Shown: in pieces, positions 1 through 4,764 of the stretch
How the letters are laid out: each line of letters opens with the position of its first letter
Numbering within the stretch: position 1 is the stretch's first letter
DNA from: Bacteroidota bacterium
GTDB lineage: Bacteria; Bacteroidota; Bacteroidia; Bacteroidales; JAKIYJ01
Direction: 5' to 3'
Assembly: GCA_022708585.1 (NCBI GenBank)
Contig: JAKIYJ010000098.1
Coordinates: 1-5,845, forward strand
Length of the DNA: 5,845 bases
The notes under the pieces: generated by a model
Databases searched by the model: none
Seen by the model: the letters and a program-made list of their open reading frames with translations, nothing else
Told to the model about the DNA's origin: nothing
Program-made: the position numbers and the translations under genes

Positions 1-226
1 CCTTCAAATCAGTTATGTAATTTAGTACACTCCCGATTTTCAGGCTATCGAAACCTCGAACTCGAACATTCTGAAACAAACTCTTGATTTTATGGATAGA
101 CACTAATTATTTATATTATTTTTGGCTCTATTTTAAAACAGTGTTGTTAAAAAAAATTGGCACCTTCTCGTCCTCGTTTGTAACGAGGATGCAACTACCA
201 GGCAAAGAAAATTTTCTCGTATGTCT
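1..226. other. Left-edge region with no identifiable gene
   Basis: I see no gene that I can name here. On the minus strand a frame is open from a GTG at 103-101 to the window edge (about 34 codons). On the plus strand a different frame is open from base 1 to a TGA at 85-87. They overlap and neither is recognisable, so both are left uncalled. The minus frame could be the start of a gene running off the left edge. A perfect 8-bp inverted repeat with a 3-base loop (171-178 and 182-189, arms TCCTCGTT/AACGAGGA) is the only clear structure. It has no T-run after it, so it looks more like a REP-type palindrome than a terminator. The sequence between 1 and 226 is less AT-rich than the rest of the window. 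Confidence 0.35.
171..189. repeat. Short perfect palindrome, REP-like
   Basis: Arms TCCTCGTT (171-178) and AACGAGGA (182-189) pair perfectly across a TGT loop. The GC-containing stem stands out in AT-rich DNA. It is not followed by a run of T on the plus strand, so a rho-independent terminator role is weakly supported. Whether the motif recurs in the genome cannot be seen here. Confidence 0.4.
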
Positions 227-257
227 ATTTTTTAACTAATATTTGCTTATTTTATAG

Positions 258-265
258 TATTTTTG
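258..265 (+). promoter_or_regulatory. Duplicated -7 promoter box (TATTTTTG)
   Basis: This is the copy of the box at 2879-2886 and is unchanged in the duplicate. It matches the Bacteroidota -7 consensus TAnnTTTG. No convincing -33 TTG/TTTG is present at normal spacing, so strength is unknown. If active it would fire rightwards through the gene fragment and into the 3' end of the oppositely oriented nuclease gene, giving antisense RNA. Confidence 0.4.
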
Positions 266-291
266 TAATAAAAATAAAAAACATAAAAATT

Positions 292-467
292 ATGTAGAAC
301 AACAATGTAACATTTGATGTTAAAGTTATATCATTTATTGTTTTCTTTATATCAATATTATTTGTAATTGATGCAAATGCTCAAAAAGATTCTCATTTCA
401 AAAGTACATATAATGAACAAATTACTATCACTTACGATGGCAATGAACGTATTGTTACCATTATTAC
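292..467 (+). pseudogene. 5' fragment of secreted-protein gene with stop at codon 2
   Basis: This is the truncated duplicate of the gene at 2913-3827. The ATG at 292-294 is followed at once by TAG (295-297), where the intact gene has CAG (Gln2). After the stop the frame still encodes the same signal peptide, including the ANAQ cleavage region, and the following residues up to about residue 58, where homology ends at 467. The changes at 307 (Ile to Val), 345 (Leu to Phe) and 365 (Ala to Val) also alter amino acids. The signal peptide could not be made from this ATG, so the fragment is a relic. Point changes other than the stop are few, so the duplication appears fairly recent. Confidence 0.9.
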
Positions 468-493
468 TTCCATGTTTTACTCCATTAATCCAA

Positions 494-1257
494 TCATTGA
501 TTTGTATCTCCAGAAAATGCCTCTAAGTCGGACCTGAATGTTTCAATATCATCTGTCTTTAATGTAAGTATGCCAAGAATTCTTGAAAGATTAATAATAC
601 CTTTTTGCTCTGTTGCACCCCGAGTAAAATATGGCGCAAAATAAATTGGTGTTCCAAATGTTTGGTCTCTTCGGTACACTGCAAAGTTTTGAAATCTTTC
701 GATTCCAGTTTTATCTTTTAGATATTGTATTAGTATTTCTTTAAGTTCTCTCATTTTATAATTTTTAGTGGCAAATCTTAAAAAAGTTGAAACAATCTTT
801 TTATTATTGAACTTTCTGTTATTGTAAAGTTCAATTATTTCAAGCCAGCTAGTGTTTATAATTTGTATGTCATTATGAAATTGTTTATTTGTATCACGTT
901 CTTGAGTCAAAAAACAAAGAATCTTTTGGTTTGCTATATTATTAAAGAAAGTTAGATATTGCGTACGTTGTTTGGATACTTTGCCATAGTTAACCTTACA
1001 CTCTATAATAATGTGAAAGTCATTTTTGTTTGATATTTCAATATCCGTTCGTCCTTCAACTCTATCATTCTTTGTTTTAATGTCAGCACTATAAAATTTG
1101 TCTGTCTAACACCTAAAAATTTTTAAAATTCAAAATAACAATCCTTATCGCTTGCAAGCAAATAGGCAAATGCCTTTGCTAATGCTACTTCTTTATTACC
1201 TAACAAGTCGAAGTAAGATAATGATGATTTTACTATGTTTGCACTTTTAATAATCAT
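494..1257 (-). pseudogene. Broken PD-(D/E)xK-family nuclease gene
   Basis: Read from an ATG at 1257-1255, the first frame gives 44 residues rich in Leu/Ala (including KSSLSYFDLLGNKEVALA) and stops at TAA (1125-1123). The coding sense resumes in another frame just after a TAG at 1108-1106 and runs open to TGA at 496-494. That second part carries a PD-(D/E)xK signature: GRTDIEI, then IIIECK, giving D-x13-E-x-K with Asp at 1043-1045, Glu at 1001-1003 and Lys at 995-997, followed by a KQRTQY motif like the Gln/Tyr helix of this fold. A frame could be started internally at a TTG (910-908), but that would omit the catalytic core. TAA to TTA would give FEFLKFLGV across the first break, and a second one-base shift is needed near 1095-1108, so at least two lesions exist. 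Intact length would be about 254 residues. The family is commonly found in restriction and defence proteins; the target is unknown. Sequencing error is an alternative explanation. Confidence 0.75.
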
Positions 1258-1283
1258 AGATAGTATGTGTTGTTTTTATAAAT

Positions 1284-1417
1284 AGGTGATAACGGTAAGT
1301 ATATGGCAAGTAGGCGATAACTGACTTCGAACTTATCAAACCGTTACAAAGTTGAAGCGGGCTACAACCCATGAATTTACTACTATTTTGCCTATTTGTT
1401 ATATACATTGTTATGGC
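1284..1417. repeat. Structured palindromic element 1, attC-like
   Basis: A long imperfect palindrome fills the gap between the two nuclease genes. Outer arms 1289-1296 and 1407-1414 pair 8/8, a two-base bulge (AA, 1297-1298) follows, then 1299-1317 pair with 1388-1406 over 19 positions. All 27 positions pair if G·T is allowed; six are G·T, with G always on the left arm. Inside are two smaller hairpins: CTTC-g-AACTT with AAGTTGAAG (1325-1334, 1349-1357) and GGG/CCC (1359-1361, 1368-1370). The right end reads GTTATGGC (1410-1417), 3 bases from the stop codon of the GIY-YIG gene. Length, bulge and bounding AAC/GTT recall integron attC sites, but GTTATGG departs from the GTTRRRY core. It could also act as a bidirectional terminator or a structured RNA. 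Confidence 0.7.
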
Positions 1418-1420
1418 TAG

Positions 1421-2272
1421 TTAATTATTATTCAGTCCAAATACTTTTGTGCCTAAATTGTTTTTGAATTTTGACTCAATGTCTATAATCTTTTCTTTGT
1501 CAAGAGTATTTAAAGTCTCAAATAATATTGAAAATTGAAAATTATTAAAATCCTTATTTTTCAGTCCTTTATTACCACCATCACCAGTCGTTGCATAATC
1601 TTGCCAACGGCCCCAAAATCCTTGAACACCATAAGCAGAACCAATGTATTGTTGTCCATCCGATTTGTCCAAAATGAGATAAACTCCTGACCGATTTGTC
1701 AAGTAATTATGCCATTCGGAGTTGTCTATCGAGTAATCAAAAAGTCTTTGTAACTCTCGAAAATTTATATTAATCTCGTAATAATTTTTTGGCAATTTTC
1801 CAATATTGTTGTCGCTTTTCAATTTTATTGAGTAAACTTCAAATTTTCCATCTTCAATCCACCTACCATAATTTGCTGATGGATTTGTCCACTTTATAAT
1901 TAGTCTGTTCTTAAATTCAGTCAGAAAGTTTATTTCTTCCATTTGATGAAAGAAAAATCTGTCACGTAGTATCCCAGTCTTGGAGTCTTTTACTTTATCT
2001 ATTGTTGGCAGACCTAATCTGTAAGTACCAATAAATTCAGCAACTTTACCTTCATACCAAAAAGACAAAATATAAGAAGTATTTGCAAAAAAAGTATTGT
2101 GATGTTCTTTTTGAAATTCTTGAAAACCATTCAAATGAAAATGTGGATTTATGTCAATACGCTTAGGGTCAACCTTATGAAACATTAATTTTGTGTTTCT
2201 ATTTTTCCCTTCTATAATCATATCTGAGGGAAAATCAGTCTGAAGTTTTAGTATCTGATTAATTGTTAGCAT
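1421..2272 (-). CDS. GIY-YIG nuclease family protein with unknown N-terminal domain
   Basis: A 283-residue protein. The C-terminal ~90 residues are a GIY-YIG endonuclease domain: GVYLIL (196-201, Tyr198), QYIGSA (208-213, Tyr209), the conserved Arg in FWGRW (Arg222), DGGNKGL (231-237), the catalytic-type Glu in DIESKFK (Glu266), and the terminal GLN (279-281). The catalytic residues therefore look complete. Residues 1-185 form a separate domain that I do not recognise; it has several aromatic/basic stretches and could recognise DNA or a modified base, which is inference. Such nucleases cut DNA in repair, homing and restriction. The ATG is preceded by CG and a run of 12 A (minus strand), an A-rich leader typical of Bacteroidota. 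The gene sits between two palindromic elements and shares its orientation with the broken nuclease gene. No methyltransferase is adjacent, so a classical restriction-modification pair is not supported. Confidence 0.85.
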   Translation of the reverse strand: MLTINQILKLQTDFPSDMIIEGKNRNTKLMFHKVDPKRIDINPHFHLNGFQEFQKEHHNTFFANTSYILSFWYEGKVAEFIGTYRLGLPTIDKVKDSKTGILRDRFFFHQMEEINFLTEFKNRLIIKWTNPSANYGRWIEDGKFEVYSIKLKSDNNIGKLPKNYYEININFRELQRLFDYSIDNSEWHNYLTNRSGVYLILDKSDGQQYIGSAYGVQGFWGRWQDYATTGDGGNKGLKNKDFNNFQFSILFETLNTLDKEKIIDIESKFKNNLGTKVFGLNNN

Positions 2273-2274
2273 CG

Positions 2275-2286
2275 TTTTTTTTTTTT
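2275..2286 (-). repeat. A12 homopolymer before the GIY-YIG start codon
   Basis: Twelve consecutive T on the plus strand (A on the coding strand) end two bases before the ATG at 2272-2270. Such runs can slip during replication. Being in the leader, a length change would alter translation or transcription rather than reading frame. It may equally be just the A-rich leader that Bacteroidota use in place of a Shine-Dalgarno site. Confidence 0.6.
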
Positions 2287-2291
2287 AATTG

Positions 2292-2424
2292 GCCATAACG
2301 TTTTGGCGGGATGTTTATGTTACCGATTTCGAAACACTGTCCTGTCAGTTACACGAAAGTTTATTAGATGCAGAAACGCTGAAACCTGCACTATCTCGGC
2401 AATAAAATATACCGCCTGTTATGC
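2292..2424. repeat. Structured palindromic element 2, attC-like
   Basis: Outer arms CATAAC (2294-2299) and GTTATG (2418-2423) pair perfectly. After an asymmetric bulge (GTTTT on the left, T on the right), GGCGG (2305-2309) pairs with CCGCC (2412-2416), and weaker pairing continues through TTTAT (2314-2318 with 2402-2406) and CCGA/TCGG (2323-2326, 2396-2399). Inner hairpins are TTTCG/CGAAA (2327-2331, 2354-2358) and TGCAG/CTGCA (2369-2373, 2386-2390). Outer-arm span is 130 bp against 126 bp for element 1, and both carry GCCATAAC or its complement next to a gene. The two share architecture rather than full sequence, as attC sites of different cassettes do. It lies 19 bp upstream of the GIY-YIG start and 8 bp from the stop of a possible gene tail. 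Confidence 0.7.
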
Positions 2425-2432
2425 TTTGCTTT

Positions 2433-2492
2433 TTATTGAGTTGAGTCATACGATTGGTTAATTAATTCCATTATATCATCTATAGGTGGGTT
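2433..2492 (-). pseudogene. Possible 3' tail of a third cassette gene
   Basis: Reading leftwards from 2492, a short frame encodes NPPIDDIMELINQSYDSTQ and ends at TAA (2435-2433), 8 bp before the GTTATG end of element 2. This copies the geometry at element 1, where the GIY-YIG stop lies 3 bases from the same box. Upstream of 2492 the frame meets TAG and the DNA becomes almost pure A/T, so any gene body is missing. Nineteen open codons can occur by chance; position and the break in composition are the only support. Confidence 0.3.
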
Positions 2493-2539
2493 CTAAAAAA
2501 TTAATTTTATATATATTTTTTTAACACAAACTAGAACCC
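2488..2539. repeat. 8-bp inverted repeat at the edge of the AT-rich tract
   Basis: GGGTTCTA (2488-2495) and TAGAACCC (2532-2539) are perfect inverted copies 36 bases apart, in otherwise nearly GC-free DNA. The left arm covers the point where the possible gene tail ends. It may be a remnant of mobile-element ends or a long-loop hairpin. No flanking duplication is evident. Confidence 0.4.
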
Positions 2540-2847
2540 GTTTAAATTTATGCTAAAAAAACTTTATAAAATTACAATATTTTTTAAATTTATTTCCTCT
2601 ATTTTATAAAATTATTGTAATTATACATAATACATTTTATATTAAATAGTTATTAACAATTTTATAATTTTATTAACAATTTCAAAAAATAATGTAAGAA
2701 AAATAACATTTTTCACTTTTTTGCTGTTTTTTTAATCTAAAAATAATATAAATAATTAATTGTCAATTTGTTAATTTTTAGAAGTCCCCTTAAAATTTAT
2801 GCAAATAATTTAATTATTTTTTACTAAGATTTAACTCAATTTTAACA
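2496..2847. other. Extremely AT-rich intergenic region without genes
   Basis: No coding frame of note on either strand. It holds short direct repeats: TTTATAAAATTA at 2563-2574 and 2603-2614 (40 bp apart) and TATTAACAATTT at 2651-2662 and 2671-2682 (20 bp apart, about two helical turns). With so little G/C, such repeats are partly expected by chance. The region is either upstream regulatory DNA of the secreted-protein gene or the right end of the inserted block; it is absent upstream of the other repeat copy, where 226 leftward is unrelated. Confidence 0.6.
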
Positions 2848-3088
2848 ATTTTTTAACTAATATTTGCTTATTTTATAGTATTTTTGTAATAGAAATAAAA
2901 AACATAAAAATTATGCAGAACAACAATATAACATTTGATGTTAAAGTTATATCATTTATTGTTTTATTTATATCAATATTATTTGCAATTGATGCAAATG
3001 CTCAAAAAGATTCTCATTTCAAAAGTACATATAATGAACAAATTACTATCACTTACGATGGCAATGAACGTATTGTTACCATTACTAC
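2848..3088 (+). repeat. Downstream copy of the 241-bp direct repeat
   Basis: The partner of 227-467, with six differences and no gaps. This copy is the functional one: it contains the promoter box, leader, intact codon 2 (CAG) and the first ~58 codons of the complete gene. The repeat begins in non-coding DNA and ends inside the coding sequence, so its limits do not follow gene limits. Confidence 0.95.
2879..2886 (+). promoter_or_regulatory. -7 box TATTTTTG of the secreted-protein gene
   Basis: Fits the Bacteroidota sigma-ABfr -7 consensus TAnnTTTG and lies 26 bases before the ATG, giving a short AT-rich leader. A TTTG at 2863-2866 is too close to be a normal -33 box. In such AT-rich DNA the match alone is moderate evidence; its retention in both repeat copies adds little because the copies are young. 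Confidence 0.5.
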
Positions 3089-3827
3089 AAAAAAAGATGG
3101 TAAAACTGAAACAAAAATATTAAAAGGAGAAGAAGCTGATAAATATATTGAACATTTAGGATCATCTGAAATACCCGACAATGATATTGAAACACCAATG
3201 TTCAAACATTATAAAAACAGACCACATTTTAATTTCGACTTTGATTTCGGTTTTAATTCAGACGAGTGGGTAAAAAGAATGGAAGAAGAATTTAAATCAT
3301 TACCTCCTGATATCAAAGGTTTTACTTTACCAACCGATAGGAATGGTTTCTTTTTTGGTTTTAAAAATGATACTTCTTTTTGGGGGAAAAATTTTGATTT
3401 TTTTGATTTTTTCAATAATGAATCAGATTATAATGACAAATATGAAAATTTTTCAGATACAATATTAAACTATAAAGACAAATTTATTAAAAAACCCAAT
3501 AAAAATATAGAAAAAATTACAAAATTTATAAGATTTGAAGATTATTCCGATAAAAGCGAAAATGTTGCTAAAATGGGTATTTCTGGGTTACAACTAATTC
3601 CTTATCCAGAAGATGATTATTTTATACTTGAATTATATAACAAAACCAACAAGCCGATTAACATTAACGTCACACACGCTGATGGAACATATATATTTGG
3701 ACAAACTTTTCCGGGTTCAGGTCATATTAGTTGTATTATCAATATTTCGCCTAAAACGTCAGGTGTATGGTATATCAATATATCAAAAGGTAGAAAGGTT
3801 CTTATGAAAAGATTAATAATATCTTAA
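2913..3827 (+). CDS. Secreted protein with T9SS-type C-terminal sorting domain
   Basis: A 304-residue protein of unknown function. Residues 1-30 are a signal peptide: a hydrophobic core at 12-26 and an Ala-Asn-Ala cleavage motif (28-30) before Gln31. Residues 42-75 form a beta-rich, Thr/Lys-rich stretch with a dGkxxxI pattern. Residues 105-190 are dominated by Phe, Asp and Asn (for example FNFDFDFGFNSDEW) with a KRMEEEFKSL helix. Residues ~225-304 resemble the type A sorting domain of type IX secretion: LIPYPEDD in place of the usual YPNP start, DGTYIF, INISPKTSGVWYINI and a terminal basic/hydrophobic RKVLMKRLIIS. The sorting domain implies export across the outer membrane and removal of the tail, with the product cell-surface bound or released. 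The 5' end is duplicated at 227-467. The product itself is not recognised; the sorting call is by pattern only. Confidence 0.8.
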   Translation: MQNNNITFDVKVISFIVLFISILFAIDANAQKDSHFKSTYNEQITITYDGNERIVTITTKKDGKTETKILKGEEADKYIEHLGSSEIPDNDIETPMFKHYKNRPHFNFDFDFGFNSDEWVKRMEEEFKSLPPDIKGFTLPTDRNGFFFGFKNDTSFWGKNFDFFDFFNNESDYNDKYENFSDTILNYKDKFIKKPNKNIEKITKFIRFEDYSDKSENVAKMGISGLQLIPYPEDDYFILELYNKTNKPININVTHADGTYIFGQTFPGSGHISCIINISPKTSGVWYINISKGRKVLMKRLIIS

Positions 3828-3862
3828 AGTTTATTCACCATACTGTTAAAAACAGTAACTTT
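3826..3862. promoter_or_regulatory. Nested inverted repeats between gene end and next promoter
   Basis: ACTGTT (3842-3847) and AACAGT (3851-3856) form a 6-bp hairpin with a three-base loop. AAAGTT (3826-3831) and AACTTT (3857-3862) form an outer pair. The outer pair begins within the stop codon of the secreted-protein gene, and the right arms overlap the -7 box of the ATPase gene. It could be a weak terminator or an operator for a dimeric regulator; no long T-run follows, so the terminator reading is not strong. Confidence 0.35.
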
Positions 3863-3863
3863 G
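3856..3863 (+). promoter_or_regulatory. -7 box TAACTTTG of the ABC ATPase gene
   Basis: A full match to TAnnTTTG, 48 bases before the ATG at 3912. A matching -33 element is not evident. It suggests that the ATPase gene is transcribed separately from the secreted-protein gene 84 bp upstream. Confidence 0.55.
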
Positions 3864-3911
3864 CCTATAATTAACCGAACTTTTACAAAAGTATAACTCT
3901 ATTAAACAATA

Positions 3912-4676
3912 ATGATAGCAAATGGTTCAGAAGTACAAATACGAGATTTAAATTTAAGTATAGGAAAACAAAAAATTCTTAACAACATTAATCTTGATAT
4001 TCCTACTAAAAGACTTACGGTAATAATTGGGCCTTCGGGTTGTGGAAAGACAACTCTTCTTAAATGTCTCAATCGGCTAACAGATTTAACTCCTGAAATG
4101 AAAATCAAAGGGTCAATAACCATAGGGAACACCGATATTTTGAATTCATCAACTAATGTTGTTTCTATTAGAAAAAAGATGGGATTGCTTGCACAGCGTC
4201 CATATCCTTTGCCTATGAGCATTTTTGGGAATGTTGCCTATGGTTTAAAACTATCTCAAAAACTTTCACGAAAAGAAATATACGATAAAGTGGAACATTA
4301 TTTAAAACTGGCTAATTTATGGAATGAAGTTAAAGATCGTCTCCACGAACCTGCTGCCAAATTATCTATTGGACAACAGCAAAGATTATGTCTGGCAAGA
4401 GGACTGGCTGTAGATCCTGAAATAATTCTTGCTGATGAACCAACTTCAGCCCTGGATCCTATTTCAAGCCAGGCAATAGAAGAACAATTTAATCTCTTAA
4501 AAAATGATTATACTATCATAATGGTTACTCATATCTTACGTCAAGCTAAAAGAATTGCCGATTATGTAATATTTATTTATATGGGCGAAGTGATTGAAAC
4601 TGGTACAGCTGAAGAATTTTTTAATAATCCAAAAAAAGAAAAAACCCGATCATACTTGCAGGGGCTATTTAATTAA
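3912..4676 (+). CDS. PstB-like phosphate-type ABC transporter ATPase
   Basis: A 254-residue cytoplasmic ATPase that would power an inner-membrane importer. Walker A is GPSGCGKTT (40-48), the Q-loop Gln is in LAQRPYPLP (Gln95), the signature is LSIGQQQR (151-158), Walker B plus catalytic Glu is IILADE (171-176), the D-loop is SALD (179-182) and the switch His is His207. The sequence RPYPLPMSIFGNVAYGL, the LWNEVKDRL stretch (136-144) and QQQRLCLARGLAV are typical of PstB, the phosphate importer ATPase, and the length fits. Two departures: the second signature residue after LS is Ile rather than the usual Gly, and Ala precedes Asp-Glu in Walker B where PstB normally has Met. No pstS, pstC, pstA or phoU lies within this window; permease genes may be elsewhere, or the protein may serve another anion. 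The start is the first ATG, after an A-rich leader. Confidence 0.85.
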   Translation: MIANGSEVQIRDLNLSIGKQKILNNINLDIPTKRLTVIIGPSGCGKTTLLKCLNRLTDLTPEMKIKGSITIGNTDILNSSTNVVSIRKKMGLLAQRPYPLPMSIFGNVAYGLKLSQKLSRKEIYDKVEHYLKLANLWNEVKDRLHEPAAKLSIGQQQRLCLARGLAVDPEIILADEPTSALDPISSQAIEEQFNLLKNDYTIIMVTHILRQAKRIADYVIFIYMGEVIETGTAEEFFNNPKKEKTRSYLQGLFN

Positions 4677-4729
4677 TAATATTGTAATGACAATTTTATT
4701 GGATCTGATGTTTTATTGTAAATTTATAT

Positions 4730-4737
4730 TAGTTTTG
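4730..4737 (+). promoter_or_regulatory. -7 box TAGTTTTG of the universal-stress gene
   Basis: A full match to TAnnTTTG, 27 bases before the ATG at 4765, leaving a short A/T-rich leader. The candidate upstream TTG at 4716-4718 is too close and that at 4699-4701 too far for a normal -33 element. The small stem ATTGT/ACAAT (4681-4685, 4690-4694) just after the ATPase stop, followed by TTTT, may be a weak terminator separating the two genes. Confidence 0.55.
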
Positions 4738-4764
4738 CAAAGTTAAGTTTATACAAACTATATT

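Larger units (their letters stand above)
227..467 (+). repeat. Upstream copy of a 241-bp direct repeat
   Basis: This stretch aligns without gaps to 2848-3088 at a constant offset of 2621. I count six mismatches, at 271, 295, 307, 345, 365 and 464, so identity is about 97.5 %. It contains the promoter, leader and first ~58 codons of the secreted-protein gene at 2913. Homology stops abruptly on both sides: 226 differs from 2847, and 468 onward is unrelated to 3089 onward. Together with the downstream copy it brackets the nuclease-gene block. Exact recombination between the copies would remove 2621 bp and leave one copy. Confidence 0.95.

Noticed and set aside
96..228. ATAGACA/TGTCTAT inverted pair (96-102, 222-228) as insertion-sequence ends
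   Set aside because: Only 7 bp match, no transposase lies between, and there is no flanking duplication.
494..910. A stand-alone 138-residue gene starting at TTG (910-908)
   Set aside because: The same frame continues upstream to 1105 through the PD-(D/E)xK core, so this is only the C-terminal part of a larger broken gene.
1421..2272. Complete restriction-modification system
   Set aside because: No methyltransferase motifs occur in either strand of the block.
1284..2424. A genuine integron with attI and integrase
   Set aside because: No integrase gene or attI is visible and the core boxes read GTTATG, so only an attC-like call is justified.
2496..2847. CRISPR array or origin-type iterons in the AT-rich tract
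   Set aside because: Repeats occur only in pairs, are short and of low complexity, with no regular spacer pattern.
2935..3123. Open frames in other phases inside the secreted-protein gene (also 3613-3807)
   Set aside because: Low-complexity shadows of a gene with signal peptide and sorting domain.
3209..3415. Open frame antisense to the secreted-protein gene
   Set aside because: Lys/Ser/Pro-rich mirror of the Phe/Asp-rich coding strand, with no motif and no promoter.
3902..4222. Open frame antisense to the ABC ATPase
   Set aside because: It lies opposite the Walker A region of a clearly conserved gene and shows no protein features of its own.
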